Shown: positions 1 through 11,574 of the stretch, in pieces | Layout of the letters: each line of letters begins with the position of its first letter | Numbering within the stretch: position 1 is the first letter of the stretch | From: Coptis chinensis | Lineage: Eukaryota; Streptophyta; Magnoliopsida; Ranunculales; Ranunculaceae | Reading direction: 5' to 3' | DNA length: 64,000 bases | Assembly: GCA_015680905.1 (NCBI GenBank) | Contig: CM027380.1 | Location: forward strand, 16,510,001 to 16,574,000 | Program-made: the position numbers and the translations under genes | The notes under the pieces: model-generated | The model's database searches: none | What the model was told of the DNA's origin: nothing | The model's input: the letters and a program-made list of their open reading frames with translations, nothing else

Positions 1-224
1 AGAAGCATGCAGTTGAAATTAAGAAATCTGGGGCGGTGTTGCGTGAAGCATCGGCAAGTGTTGGACTTTGGAAATCAAGAGATTCTGAGAAACGGGAAAA
101 ATTGCAGCAGCTGTCAGATTATTATACTATGTGTTATAGGAAGTTGGAAGATGTATCACCATCAGATCTAATAGGTGTTCCAATTCCAGTGGAGGATAAC
201 ATTATGCCGCAACTTCTTGAGTGA
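1..224 (+). CDS. Last exon of an unidentified host gene (partial)
   Basis: An open frame enters from the window edge (frame starting at base 3) and stops with TGA at 222-224, giving about 73 residues. The peptide is hydrophilic, rich in Lys, Glu and Ser, and ends in a Pro/Val/Leu-rich tail (GVPIPVEDNIMPQLLE). No membrane segment or catalytic motif is visible and I do not recognise the family. Ordinary codon use and an AT-rich, UTR-like stretch right after the stop suggest a real 3' exon rather than transposon sequence. The upstream exons lie outside the window. Confidence 0.5.
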   Translation, partial: KHAVEIKKSGAVLREASASVGLWKSRDSEKREKLQQLSDYYTMCYRKLEDVSPSDLIGVPIPVEDNIMPQLLE

Positions 225-423
225 AGTTTTTGTTTTTTATTGTTAGGATGATGTGAGGTTAGGTTACGATTTTTTCTCTCTCAATTATATTTATTTTTTC
301 CCCTGTATTCATGATATTTGGTTTTTATCTATTTTTTATTAGATTGGTAATCAGAATAGGTTGGTCAAAATATATAAGAGTTAAATAATCGCCATGAGAT
401 AGTTCGCAAAATTTATATAAGTA
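225..423 (+). other. Probable 3' UTR and flank of the partial gene
   Basis: AT-rich, T-run-rich sequence directly follows the stop codon. It holds no ORF, no clear polyadenylation hexamer and no recognisable element. The minisatellite begins right after it. Confidence 0.35.
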
Positions 424-960
424 TTAAGGATAACGTAATTGGGGTGTCACCCCAAAGTTTAATGATGACATAATGTAATTTAGGGTGTCACCGCCCCATA
501 GTATAATGATAACATAATGAAATTTGGGGTGTCGCCGCCCCCATAGTGTAATGATAACGTAATGAAATTTGGGATATCGCCGCCCCCATAGTGTGATGAT
601 AACGTAATGAAATTTGGGGTGTCGCCGTCCCCATAGTGTAATGATAACGTAATGAAATTTGGGGGGTCGCCGCCCCCATAGTGTAATGATAACATAATGA
701 AATTTGGGGAGTCGCCGCCCCCATAGTGTAATGATAACGTAATGAAATTTGGGAGGTCGCCGCCCCCATAGTGTAATGAAAATTGGGTAGTCGCCGCCCC
801 CATAGTGTAATGATAACATAATGAATATTGGGGAGTCGCCGCCCCCATAGTTTAATGATAACATAATGAAATTTGAGGGGTCGCCGCCCCCATAGTGTAA
901 TGATAACATAATGAAATTTGGGGGGTTGCCGCCCCCATAGTGTAATGATAACAAAATTTG
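424..960. repeat. 45-bp minisatellite, about 11 copies
   Basis: The block CGCCGCCCCCATAGTGTAAT recurs every 45 bp with few changes (for example near 540, 585, 630, 675, 720 and 765). One unit near 770-805 is shortened. Between the GC-rich blocks is an AT-rich half, TAATGATAACATAATGAAAT. Because 45 is a multiple of 3, several minus-strand frames stay open through the array; these are not genes. The array sits just beyond the integrase end of the minus-strand Tat element, where such elements often carry tandem repeats before the 3' LTR. It may therefore be element-derived. Confidence 0.9.
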
Positions 961-1044
961 GGATATTTGATCCCTAGTTAAAACGAAAGATGGATTGAAT
1001 TTTATTGAATTATGAAATGATTACAATGAATTAAAAACAAACAT

Positions 1045-2450
1045 TCAACGATAAAACTTTTTCAAATGAAAAGCATTCCATGGCTTGGCAAATTTTTCTC
1101 CGGTGATTCGACGAAGGAAATAAGACCCTTTGGATGCTGGTCTATCAATAATGAATGGTCCTTCCCAATTCTCTGACAGCTTCCCAGATTCAATGAGCTT
1201 CTGTTTGCGGCTAAGTACCCAATCTTCTGGTTCGAAACTCTTGAGGCAAAGCTTTCTATCATATTTGCGTTTCATGGCTGCCTGATATTTTATTAGACAT
1301 TGTAAAGCTTCTTCTCGAGTTTTATCAATTGAGTCTGCCACCAAAGTTAGAGCAACGTCATTGTTTCCAGTTTGTACTGCTTCTGTCCTTGTAGTTGGTG
1401 CAATTAATTCTGTCGGGAGGACAGCATCCATGCCATAAGCTAGATTGAAAGGGGAAAGATTGGTAGAATGCTTTGGAGTTGTGCGATAAGCCCAAAGCAC
1501 TGCTGGCAACTCTTTAACCCAATTTCCTTTTGCTTCATTAAGCTTCTTCTTCAAAGTCGAGAGAATCGTCTTATTGGTTGCTTCTGCTTGTCCATTTGCT
1601 TGTGGATAATATGGAGCGGAGAAATTATGCTGAATTTTTAGCGAGGCGCAAAATTTGTGAATTTCTTCCGCATCAAATTGTTTACCGTTGTCAGAGACGA
1701 TGTTAGATGGAATTCCAAAGCGACAAACGATGTCTTTCCATAAGAAACGTCGTATTATCCGTTCTTTGAGATGTTGACAAGCGGTTGAGCTTCTACCCAT
1801 TTAGTGAAATAATCGGTCGCAAACCAATAAGAATCGCATTACACTTCCGGGAGCCTTTGGTAGGGTCCCATGATATCCAAGCCCCATTTCGCAAAAGGCC
1901 AAGGGCTTAGAATTGGGTGGAGTTCCGTTGCGGGAAGTTTGCCCATATTTGCATGTTTTTGACATGGTATGCATTTTTGGGCAAATTCCGCTGAGTGTCT
2001 TTGCATGCTAGGCCACCAGTATCCTTGAGTCATGGCTTTATGTGCAAGACTACGTCCCCCAGAATGGTTTCCACAAAGTCCGGAGTGTATTTCTTCGAGA
2101 ACTAGATGACCTTGATCTTTGGAAAGACATCTGAAAAGAGGACTGAAATTATTTGCTTTCCTATAAAGTAGGAGATTTCCCTTAGAATTTGGAATTATGA
2201 CAAATTTCCAGGCATCTCTCTTAATTTTGTAGGAAAGCGACAAATCCTCAGGTAGAGTTCCATGTTGCAGAAATTCTAAATAAGTAGGTCTCCAATCATC
2301 TGGTGAAGAATCACCGTCGATAGATTGGAGATCCAAATGTGGTACTTCTGGAGAATTATCTGCTTCGTGGGACTCATCTTCCATATCAACATTGACTTGG
2401 TCGGCATCATGTGTGAGTGGTGAATCACTCTCAACACGATGATCAGCCAA
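1045..2450 (-). pseudogene. Tat element integrase region (fossil)
   Basis: On the minus strand the region first shows an HHCC zinc-binding domain (GNHSGGRSLAHKAM followed by a CIPCQK pair) and then the start of the catalytic core near WGLDIMGPY. Core motifs follow (IVSDNGKQF and PYYPQANGQAEA). The C-terminal part ends in the PWNAFHLKKFY motif typical of Tat and Athila integrases. The pieces lie in more than one frame; the region is a fossil. Confidence 0.85.
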
Positions 2451-2647
2451 ACCTTGATGGTCGGCTAAATCTTCTTGAGCTGCTTCCTCTGAGTGAGATT
2501 CTGAACTTGTGCCGGCCGATTGAGCTAGCTCTTCTCTCTTTCTTTTCCTTGTTACGACATTGACTTGCTCGAATTGAAATTCGATATGTCGCCCGAAATA
2601 GCATAGATGAGCAATGTATAAGTTTTGAACATGTTCTTCTATAACGA

Positions 2648-4524
2648 TTATGCTTGGAAAAGGTTGGAAATCAATATAGATTTTTCTTTCATTGTTAACA
2701 TCAACTCGGCGCAGAGATAGGCTAAGGCATCGGCGTGACGATTATCATTCTTGAGGCGGGTGAACAACAATGGATTTGAAATGAATGGATAGCTCATGCA
2801 TTTTTTGGACATATGCAGCCATCCTATCATTTCGAGCAACAAAAGATCCGCCAAATTGATTCGCAACAAGCTTTGAGTCAGTGAATAACTCAATCTTTGT
2901 CGCCCCCAGGTCAAGTGCCGTTCGCATTGCATAAAGAACCGCTTCATATTCAGCTTCATTGTTTGATGCGCAAAATTCGAGGCAAACAGATTTTTCAATT
3001 TTCTCGCCATCAGGTCGGATCAAAACACAACCAAGGCCTGAACCTGATTTGTTCTTGGAACCGTCCGTGTGTATAGTCCATAAAGAAGGGTCGGCACTTG
3101 TGGATGGATCGGCCGATCCTTGTTTTGGATTAGGAGGAGGTTCAAAACCGCTTCTTCCATGGTCGGTATGTCATCGACGGAAAATCGCCATAAGTGATGC
3201 CATTCGTGGCCTTTCTCAGATGATCGGGCTTTGTAGATAATTTCGTAGGCACTCAAATATGTTTCCCATTCTGCTAATCGGCTCGAATCAGCATTTCAAA
3301 AACTTTTCTCAAAGGGTATTCATGTAGACATTGATGATGATACGCCCTTGAAAATAAGGCTTCAATCTTCGCGGCACTATGGACAAGTGAGAGAGCGATT
3401 TTCTCAATCTGTGAATACCTTGTTTCGAGCTCGTAAGTCTTACTTATGAAGAAAAATTGGTTGTTCATTTTCATCATCAATGAATAAGACTCGCACTCAC
3501 AGCCTATTTCGATTTCGCCAAATAGATGCCAATTGTTTGTCCGGTGGTCGGACTAGCAAGAATTGGCGGCTGTACTAGGTATTCTTTCATTTTCTGAAAA
3601 GCTATGTCACACTCATCTGTCCATTTTGGGGATCCCTTAATGGCTTGGAAAAAGGGGTGGAGCCGATCTGAATATTTTGAGATAAATCTACCCAAAGCGG
3701 CTATCCTACCCGTAAAGTTCTTTGGATTTGCTTCTTGGTTTTTTGGCGAGGGCATTTCAAATTATTGCACGGATTTGATCAGGGTTAGCTTCAATGCCTC
3801 GTTTGGTCATAAGATATCCAAGAAATTTTCCCAATGCTAACCCAAATGCGCATTTTGATGGATTTAGACGCATTCGAATATGCATCACCGATCAAAATAT
3901 TTTTGCAAGTGATGAAGGTGTGATGACTCTTCATGCGACTTGATGACCATATATCGCAATATAAGCTTCCATAAACTTGCCTAAGAAGTCTGAAAATGAT
4001 GTATTAATGAATTTCTGATATGTTGTCGGTGCATTTTTTAGACCGAAAGGCATTACCTTATAGCAAAATAAGCCTTGGTCTATTATGAAAGTTGTAAGTT
4101 CTTGTTCATCTTCAGCTAAAGCAATTTGATAAAATCCCATTGAGGCATCCATAAAAGAAATTCTTTTAAACCCTGAAGTGGCATAAACCATTTCAGAAAT
4201 ACGAGGCAAGGGATACGGGTGAACAGGACATTTTTTATTGACATCAGTAAAATCAACATAGATTCTAAGTTTCCCATTTTTCTTAGGGACTGCTACTACA
4301 TTTGATATCCATTTCGGATATAGTACAGGCCTAATAAAATTAACACTTAGAAGTTTGTCGATTTCTTCTTTCACTTTGAGCTTTCGATCGGGAGCCATTC
4401 GGCGAGGCTTCTGACGCACTGGCTTTTGTGTTTTGTCGATATCCAGCCTGTGACATGCAAGTGAAGGATCAATCCCAGGCATTTGTTCGATCGTCCACGC
4501 AAACACTGTGCAATTTTTCTTCAA
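2648..4524 (-). pseudogene. Tat element RT, RNase H and second RNase H region (fossil)
   Basis: From right to left: a reverse transcriptase block (IYVDFTDVNKKCPVHPYPLP, then CYKVMPFGLKNAPTTYQKF), an RNase H/connection block (GRIAALGRFISKYSDR, ELETRYSQIEK), and an archaeal-type RNase H block (SNNEAEYEAVLYAMRTALDL, TDSKLVANQ). Having both RNase H domains is diagnostic for the Tat lineage. The frames are broken. Confidence 0.85.
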
Positions 4525-4689
4525 AAGCTCAATGAGATTATCCTATTCTTTCTTGGAAATTTCCGCAGAAATAAAAGTGGTTTCTTCTTCCTTGTTGCCG
4601 ATCTGTACTTCGAAGAGTCTGTCGATGGTCGGGGGGCCACCTAAACGCTGCTCCATAGCATTTACCCGGCCAATGGAATTCTGTAATTG

Positions 4690-7416
4690 CTACTTTTTCC
4701 CATCGACATTTAGGATGGTGTTACCCTTGACTTCCGAATCTTTATAATCTTCGAGTACAGACTCATGGCACTTCAAAGCTGCTATCTGATCACTTCGAAC
4801 TTTGCATACCCTACCATCACACCGAACTTGATAGCCCGATGAAAAGTAGAAATGACGACTCCCATTGAGTGAATCCAATCTCTTCCCGAATGACATTGTA
4901 GGAAGAGTTACACCAAGAGAAGAAAATCAATTGTAACTTCCTTGTTCATTAATGTCACCGAAGAGAGCATCTACCAACCGATGTTCTTTTTTGTCCCATC
5001 GGGCCAATGATAGGATTTGGATCGAACTATCATTTTCTCGGGAGGTTGAGTCCTTTGTAACAACGCTTTGTAGATCACACTTGCCGAACTACCAGATCGA
5101 TCATGATTTTCTCGCACACGATGAATTCCAACAAAAGCTTGTATTACAACGGCATCATAATGAGGATGGTGCACTCCTATCGTGTCATTGTCGGTCCAAC
5201 ATAGAGGTCCTTCCTCATAAGTTTCAAGCACCCATTCCGTGGAGAAAATCATATCCACTATAAACATAGTGGTGGCTGAGATCGATGATCTTGGAGTGAT
5301 TGAAATTCTTCTTACCGGGTGTTAGACATTGAATTAACTCGCATGACCGACTTTGATTACATTGTGTCGTAACGACTAAAGCTTGTTTCGCTTTTACCAA
5401 GCACATAATCTCGAGCATACCCTTCTCGATCAAACCTTGGATTCTACCCCTTAGAGATCGGCATTGTTCAGTTTCATGACCAAAATCATCGTGAAATTTG
5501 CACCACAGGGATTTGTCACGTGTAGCCTTGGTATCTTCGGAGAGAGGATAAGGTGGAGATAAGATATTCTTTCCTTTAATCTTCTCATAGATAACAGCGT
5601 ACTTCTCGTTGAGGGCGGTAAGCTTTAACTCTGGAAGTTTCTTTTGTTCTTTGTCGTTCCATTGTTGTGGCCTACCATCACTTTTGGACTTTTGATCGGT
5701 TGTTTGTTGAAACTTCGCTTTTTGACTCTGTTCCTGCGGCTTGCTTATTCGATCCCTATCTCTGTGAACTCGTGCCGATGCATCATCTTCAACTCGAATA
5801 AACTGTTGAGTTCGAGAGAAAAGTTCATAACGAGTTGTTGGGACATCTTTTACAATAGAGTTGTAAATGCCGTCCCTATCATAATTAATGCCTTCCTTGA
5901 AGGCATAAATGACAAGAATATCAGATGCATCTGGGATTTCAACAGCCACTTTTCGAAATCTCGCAACAAACTTACTGAGCTTTTCTTCTTTTTGTTGTTT
6001 AATACTGAATAGAGAATCAATATGGTTCGGTTCTTTCCAGTTGTGGATTTAAAATGCTCGCAAACTTGTAAGCCGATCGAGAAAATTGTGGATGGATCTT
6101 TCGAAGCATGTTAAACCATCTCATCGACTCAATTCCAATGAGTGTGGACGGAATAACTTGCAAAGAAGAGAATCGCCGAAAGTCCATAAGATCATCTTGT
6201 TTCGTAATTAACAAGATGCATCAAAGGATCTCCATCAATCTCATCATACTTTTCAATTCGCCGCTTGAAGTCCTTGTGATGAACGGTTGTTTGATTCGAG
6301 AGAGAAGGGAGAATCGATACCACTTTCTATAGCGAGATTTCAAATTTTGTTTTCGCGTGACTCCTTATCATTAACAGCCTTTCAAGATCATCTCATGGAG
6401 ACGCTGCTCAGAAAAAATGGAACATTCTCGACGATGGTCCCGACCGAACTGTGGACGTTTTGGCCAAGATTTCTTCGGAGGAGGGGGAGTGAGTTCCCGT
6501 CGACCCGTCCATGCAGGTGAAGGTGACCGAGCCAGTAGAGGAGTTCGGTTCCTTCGTCTCCTATGGTGAACATCGGAGAATACTGACGGAGTCCGGATCG
6601 GCACTACCATTTTCTTGACCTGTTGCAAGTGAGTCTCCATCTCCATGGCTACCATTGTCAACATACTTTGGTCGACAATGAGCTCTTGGATTCGGACTAC
6701 AACTTGAGCGACTTTGTTGTGGAACTGAACCGCTTGGTGAATAGTGTCATTGTCGAGATCGGCGATACTCTTTATTCGCGGCGAGGACTTATATGGCTTT
6801 GCCTACCCCTTCTATAGCTTGGGGTAGGAACTTCATTGGTTTTTCGTTGGTTGGGTATTCTATCTTGCCGATCTATATGAATATTTTGCCGATCTCCCTT
6901 AGTACGGTTCAAATCGGTAAAACCGGTTTTCGTCATGAGATCTTTTGTGAGTTGGTGATCCCCGACAGGTGGTCGCATCAAGGTCGGCAGAGGAGTTTGT
7001 GGATTAAACTACGATTACACCGAAAGTGTAGGCTTTCGGCGCTGCACATTTTGTTTCTGTGAAGCCTTTTAAGTTTAACTTCGCCGCGGTTTCTCTTAGT
7101 CGCGGGAGTTTGTACTTTCGGAGTCTTTGAGAGATGCTTCAGATGTTCAAACGATCCCAAACACTTTTTGCCGTGGAGCCCGAATCATCTTCGGCGAAGC
7201 CGACGGTATTTCTTCTTGATTGTTATTCTTGCTCTCCAATTGTCGGAGACGACGGTCTACCTGAGTTGATGGATCTGGTACGTGAATACCCACTCTCTCA
7301 GTCGCAGATGGCCGAGGACCATCGGACTTGGAAAATGAATTCGCAGCAGAAGGTGAATGCTGAACTTGTGCGGTAAAAGGGATACTTTCACCGTTGTTTG
7401 TTTTTCGAGAAGCCAT
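4690..7416 (-). pseudogene. Tat element gag and protease region (fossil)
   Basis: The first Met codon after the primer-binding site is at 7416 and begins MASRKTNNGES. A gag-like core with retrovirus-type zinc-knuckle remnants (KFHDDFGHETEQCRSLRGRI) lies at 5224-5949. A protease-like stretch follows toward RT. The region is fossil and broken in several places. Confidence 0.7.
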
Positions 7417-7454
7417 TGACGTAACTTTTGTTTTGTGGTTGAGGGTAGGAGCAC

Positions 7455-7469
7455 AGACGGCGCCAAATA
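7455..7469 (-). other. Primer-binding site of the minus-strand Tat element
   Basis: On the minus strand the motif TTTGGCGCCGTCTG lies just inside the proposed LTR end. The same motif follows the 5' LTR of the Tat element at 27527, and a close variant follows the inner element's LTR at 38577, which supports the assignment. Confidence 0.65.
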
Positions 7470-7699
7470 TGTTTCAGCAAGATTTGCCAAAACACACCAG
7501 TTGAGGGTTGTGAGTAATGTTTTTTGGAGATGGTGAAGGAGATGGTGATTGGGGAAAGATGAGACTGGACTTCGGTTTTGAAGTTGCCTACGTACCCAAA
7601 GATATTGCTTGGGATCAAGTCTCGATTACGTAGTTCTGGAAAAATGACAAAGGTTGGATTTTATAGGTAGCATTGGTGATAGTTACTTCCTCGTTCTCC

Positions 7700-8157
7700 A
7701 ATATTCCAATCGTGGGAAGAAGTTGGAGAACCGGGCAGAGAACTGGCCCAATCATGGGATGAAGTTGGAGAGCTGGGGGACAAACCGTCGGCCGTGGAAT
7801 GAAGTTAGAATGGCGGGAGAATCGGCTTCGTGGGATGAAGTTGGAGAATCGGCGAGAGAACTGTCGGTTCGTGGATTGAAGTTGAGAACCGCGGGACATC
7901 TGTCACCGGTGGAATGAAATTGGTTTCACCGGGCGGAGAACTGTCGACTCGTGGATTGAAGTTGGAGAATCAAGCGGGAGAACCGCCGCCGTGGATTGAA
8001 GTTGAGAACGGGCGGAGAACCGCCGGCCGTGGGATGAAGTTGAGAATCAAGCGGAGAACCGTCGGTTCGTGGATTGAAGTTGAGAATCTGGGCGGGAGAA
8101 CTGCCGCCTCGTGGATTGAAGTTGAGAACCGGGAGAACCGTCACCGTGGAATGTAGG
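7700..8157. repeat. About 40-bp minisatellite inside the LTR, about 12 copies
   Basis: The phrase GTGGATTGAAGTTGAGAA (variants GTGGGATGAAGTTGGAG) recurs every 37-47 bp. It alternates with a GC-rich block containing GGGCGGAGAACCG. The units are degenerate. Confidence 0.85.
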
Positions 8158-8305
8158 CTTTGAGCATGGGCTTTTTCATAGATAAGCTCTGAGCATGGGC
8201 TCTGAGCGTGGGCTTGTTTATAGTTGGGCTCTGAGCGTGGGCTTGTTTATAGTTAAGTTCTGAGCGTGGGCTTGTTTATAGTTGGGCTCTGAGCATGGGC
8301 TTGTA
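8158..8305. repeat. About 30-bp minisatellite at the duplication breakpoint
   Basis: Units of the type GAGCGTGGGCTTGTTTATAG occur about five times, separated by TTGGGCTCT or TTAAGTTCT. Cassette copy A begins within this array, and part of the array is carried over at the start of copy B (14565 onward). Confidence 0.85.
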
Positions 8306-8820
8306 TTGAATTGGGCTTATATTGGGCCACATTTGTGTGGGCCGGAACAGTATGTAAATTAGAATATTAATATATTACATTTGTTTGAATGGATTGTGTA
8401 ACATGTTTAAGATTAATAAACACTTCAATACGCTAGTTGTGTTCTTCGTTCAATTCGATTTTTGCTGTTTTTCCATGTTGCGAATAAATATATTCGAAGA
8501 GGTATTGAACCGTCTGTAATATAGTCAATATAATTATTAGTGCATATGCCACAAACTAATTTACCCAAAAAAATATGTAATATGTTGATGAAGTTTACTT
8601 TTGTGCTGCTGGTTGTGTAATTATCTCGTCGAGCATTTATATGTGATTGAGTTACTTTGCTGGATTTATATGAGTGTACTACCTGTAAGATATAAAAATA
8701 TTATATCATGGTGTACAACATAGTTGGTATTCTACATTGGAGAATAAAATATCTTAAAAAAATGCAAGAAGAAAAACTTTTTTTTATCATTGTCTTCAAT
8801 ATGATCGAGCGAATCCATTC

Positions 8821-8853
<33 letters not shown>

Positions 8854-9059
8854 TTCGACTTAAATAAACAGGTAGCTTGGACAGAAAAAGAAATTGTTGC
8901 TAGTTAACAAATGTCATTTTGGTTTTTATATTTAGAAATGATTACATTGAGAAACAATTAGAAAAAATATATTGGACACTGTTAATATTTTGTTCTATAG
9001 ATCTATTTAGTCGGGAATAATATGTGGAGTGAATTGAATGTGTAAATAAAAACTTTCAG

Positions 9060-9263
9060 GAAAATGTTTATGTGGCAAGATTACCATTTAAAAGCTTTCA
9101 ATATAATGTAGATCTTATTTCATGTGTATGGAGATTGAATGATTCAAATGATGGAGTGATAATTTGTTCAAATCATCTGTATGGAGGCGACAAAATGAAG
9201 AAATTATGGATGTTACTCGCATTGCTGAATTACATCTGTTTTAGACTGGCATTAGTCGCATAG
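9060..9263 (+). other. Coding-like stretch of unknown origin (copy A)
   Basis: The frame can be read as VYVARLPFKSFQYNVDLISC and continues to about 9263, with near-coding composition. The family is not recognised and no start or splice sites are convincing. It is repeated at 15412-15615. It may be another captured gene fragment. Confidence 0.2.
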
Positions 9264-9299
9264 TCCTTTGATCAATTCTTGCCTTGGTTATTGGCAGCC

Positions 9300-10430
9300 A
9301 ATCTGAAAATGTTATTAGCACCCAACTCCACACGCAGTACTTTGGAAGGTTTCAAGCTTCCACCTGATTAATACAATGCAATGGAATGTTGGTTCTTTGA
9401 GAGTCAAGTGGCAACAACTTTAATTTTTGGAATTGCTCCACTACTATTTTAGGATATATAGATTAGTGACCTTAGTCTATTTTACTCAAATACTCTTTGA
9501 ATACTTATATACTGAGTCCATATTAATAATTTTTGCTTAAAGAATATGCATGTTAAGCGACTCATACTTCAATTAGCTAGTTAGGCTACTCAACTCCCTC
9601 AATGTGTTGCAAGTGCAACAGTTGGAAAATAGACTTCAATGAGGGCAAAATACAAACTGGTGTATTGGAAACAATGCTAGTGTTCTTCATAAAAAAAATG
9701 ATAAATATTATACGTCCAATACTTACCTCATTTCCTTTTATAATTGATAAATATTTTATTGTAGAATTATGGCAACACTGGTTGCAGTGTTAATTCTCTA
9801 TGAGTTTAGCAGTAGTGAACTTCTTATTGCAATCCTCAATAGAAGATCCCGTTAACTGAAGTTAAAGGAAAATCAAAAGTGAAATAAATGTTAGATACAA
9901 AAATTACCATGAAGGCAATAGAAGTCTGATTGGAACAGAAAACATACTGAAGCACTAATGACCAAATCCTGAGTGCACATACAATGGGATCACAACTATC
10001 CAACAACGGGGACAAAGGCAAGATGTGAAAAAACTCAGAACCCATTTAAAGCTGCAGACACACAAATAGAAAAGATAAGACATTAGTAGATGAACAAAGG
10101 GACAATGAAATACGTACTCATATATGCTTTCGCAATGGGTAAACTATTCAATGCTACCACACCTTGGTGAATGGTGAATATTTGGACCAAGCATCAACTT
10201 AATTGGACGATTTGAAGTACTGGATCAAAATCTATATTAAAGGACAATGGCTTTCTTTTCCTGCCCATCTAAAAGACTTTCACAGATTGAACAGTGAGAA
10301 TTACTTAAAGTAAATTTTTGGTTTAGAGTTCTCAACGGTTATGGCCTTATTATATGAATGTGCCTTTTCACAATTAAGACTTCAGACACCTCCTAGTACC
10401 CCAGGTTTTAAACACACAACAGTAGTTTGC
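9300..10430. other. Non-coding part of copy A, nothing recognised
   Basis: AT-rich sequence with only short, poorly supported ORFs. No domain or repeat family is recognised. The equivalent part of copy B is 15650-16784. Confidence 0.4.
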
Positions 10431-10431
10431 A

Positions 10432-10487
10432 GGGTGCACATAAGTTTGATTACCAAAAAAAAAAAAAAAAAAAAAGGGTGCACATAA
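10432..10487 (+). mobile_element. Tiny retroposition scar with 12-bp target-site duplication
   Basis: The 12-mer GGGTGCACATAA at 10432-10443 is repeated at 10476-10487. Between the copies lie only GTTTGATTACC and 21 A residues. A poly-A-ended insert flanked by a direct repeat is the hallmark of LINE-machinery insertion; here almost only the tail was inserted. The equivalent site in copy B (16785-16838) has a shorter A run. Confidence 0.65.
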
Positions 10488-10892
10488 CTGTATAGGCCAC
10501 AAACAGATGTATATATTTTGATAAAGGACCCATCTAATGGTAACACCCTTTTGTTTTCGTGACCAAAACCTAACCCATACAATGTTTCTGACATACACTA
10601 CAAGCCTACACTATTGCTACCATTTTAAAAAGCATTCTTAACATGTATCACAAACTTGCAACCAAAATACTTATCCTATCAAAGGTAACTTAGATTTCTA
10701 GTCCACTAAGGACAAAGGCTTATACTGGACTGGTATTAAAAGTAAAGGAGTTCATCGGATTAAGGTTACAAATTAATAATATTTAAAATCACTAGTCTCC
10801 ACATTCAGGGTGCACTATCAGTTCCATCTCTGCAAGCATCTATGAACTCCTTTACATCTCCTTCAAAGATTGTATACTTCCAAAGTCTACTG

Positions 10893-11290
10893 CTAGCTCT
10901 GCGCAGCCAACAATTCTGCCTCTGCGAAGGTATTGGCCTTCATCTTCTTTATGCAAGCTCCTAGAAACCTTCCCTCATAATCCCTGCCAACCACCGCTAA
11001 CGTAGCATGAGTGCCATCATTCACAAAAACAGCATCAAAGTTCTCTTTAACCCAACCAGAAGGTGGACTAATCCAGGAAGTATCTTTGGCCCTAATTTCA
11101 GTTGGTTCCACACGAAGAGTTGTTAAACTTCAACTTATTTCTAGCTTGCCATATAACATTCAACATAGCAATGAAGTAACCAATTGATGCCTCTATCCTT
11201 TGTTTCCTTGCCATGAATGCCAAATGAAATCCATCGGTTCCTCCAAAATCCTTCAACAGTGCCAGTGAGATTGGTAGATTAAAGTTGTGC
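10893..11290 (-). pseudogene. LINE-type RNase H fragment (copy A)
   Basis: On the minus strand a linker segment (VIWQARNKLKFNNSS) is followed, after a change of frame near 11100, by the start of an RVT_3-type RNase H domain: WISPPSGWVKENFDAVF, VVGRDYEGRFLGA and an AEAELLAA block. The second half of the domain, with the later catalytic Asp and the HLLA motif, is missing. The order resembles the C-terminus of plant L1-type LINE ORF2 or a domesticated RNase H-like gene. Confidence 0.6.
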
Positions 11291-11550
11291 AATGAGTTCG
11301 ACACCGTACCTTGATCAACAGCTACTCCTGCAGCACCATTGCCTCCAAGTGACTCTAATGATTCAGCAGCAACATGGCTATTTTTGGAATCTTCTGTGAC
11401 AGGGTTTGATACAAAATAATTTCTTGACTTTGTCCATCTTCTGGAGAATGGATCATATGATTCTTTACCAGCTTTAAAACTTGGGTTAACTGTCTTCTTT
11501 TCAGAGTGTAAGGGCGGAAGTTTTGATCTAGAACGAAATGTCTGACACAT
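11291..11550 (-). pseudogene. Gene fragment resembling the RTF1 C-terminus (copy A)
   Basis: The minus-strand frame contains SYDPFSRRWTKSRNYFVSNP. A DPFSRR block followed by Thr-x-Ser and an aromatic residue resembles the C-terminal end of plant RTF1/VIP5, a subunit of the PAF1 transcription elongation complex. I recall this similarity but cannot align it here, so the assignment is tentative. The frame runs on without a gap into the RNase H linker, suggesting two fused fragments. Confidence 0.3.
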
Positions 11551-11574
11551 CTTTAAAACCTTTAAAACCTAGTG

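Larger units (their letters stand above)
1045..8349 (-). mobile_element. Decayed Ty3/gypsy Tat-lineage LTR retrotransposon
   Basis: Read on the minus strand, the order is probable 5' LTR (7470-8349), primer-binding site, gag (from about 7416), protease region, reverse transcriptase, RNase H, a second archaeal-type RNase H, and integrase ending at 1045. The second RNase H and the integrase C-terminus (PWNAFHLKKFYR) point to the Tat lineage. The coding region is broken in many places (roughly ten or more) and no 3' LTR is found on the left, so the copy is old and 3'-truncated. Without an LTR pair it cannot be dated. The tandem cassette starts inside its 5' LTR. Confidence 0.88.
7470..8349 (-). 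repeat. Probable 5' LTR of the minus-strand Tat element
   Basis: On the minus strand the segment starts TGTTCCGGCC and ends GCTGAAACA, so it has TGTT/AACA ends, and it abuts the primer-binding site. The length would be 880 bp. No second LTR is available for confirmation, so the outer border is inferred from the terminal motif only. It contains two internal tandem arrays. Confidence 0.5.

Noticed and set aside
424-954. Minus-strand ORFs of 176, 122 and 93 residues rich in HYGGGD repeats
   Set aside because: They only reflect a 45-bp minisatellite whose period is a multiple of three. All three overlap one another in different frames.
424-960. CRISPR-like appearance of regularly spaced repeats
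   Set aside because: Units are contiguous, with no unique spacers, in a plant genome. Ordinary tandem repeat.
1-1044. A 3' LTR for the minus-strand Tat element
   Set aside because: No sequence resembling 7470-8349 or its TGTT/AACA ends was found to the left of the integrase.
10374-10598. Minus-strand ORFs with an FFFFFFF run (and their copies at 16727-16948)
   Set aside because: They are read through the poly-A tail of a small retroposition scar and have no other support.
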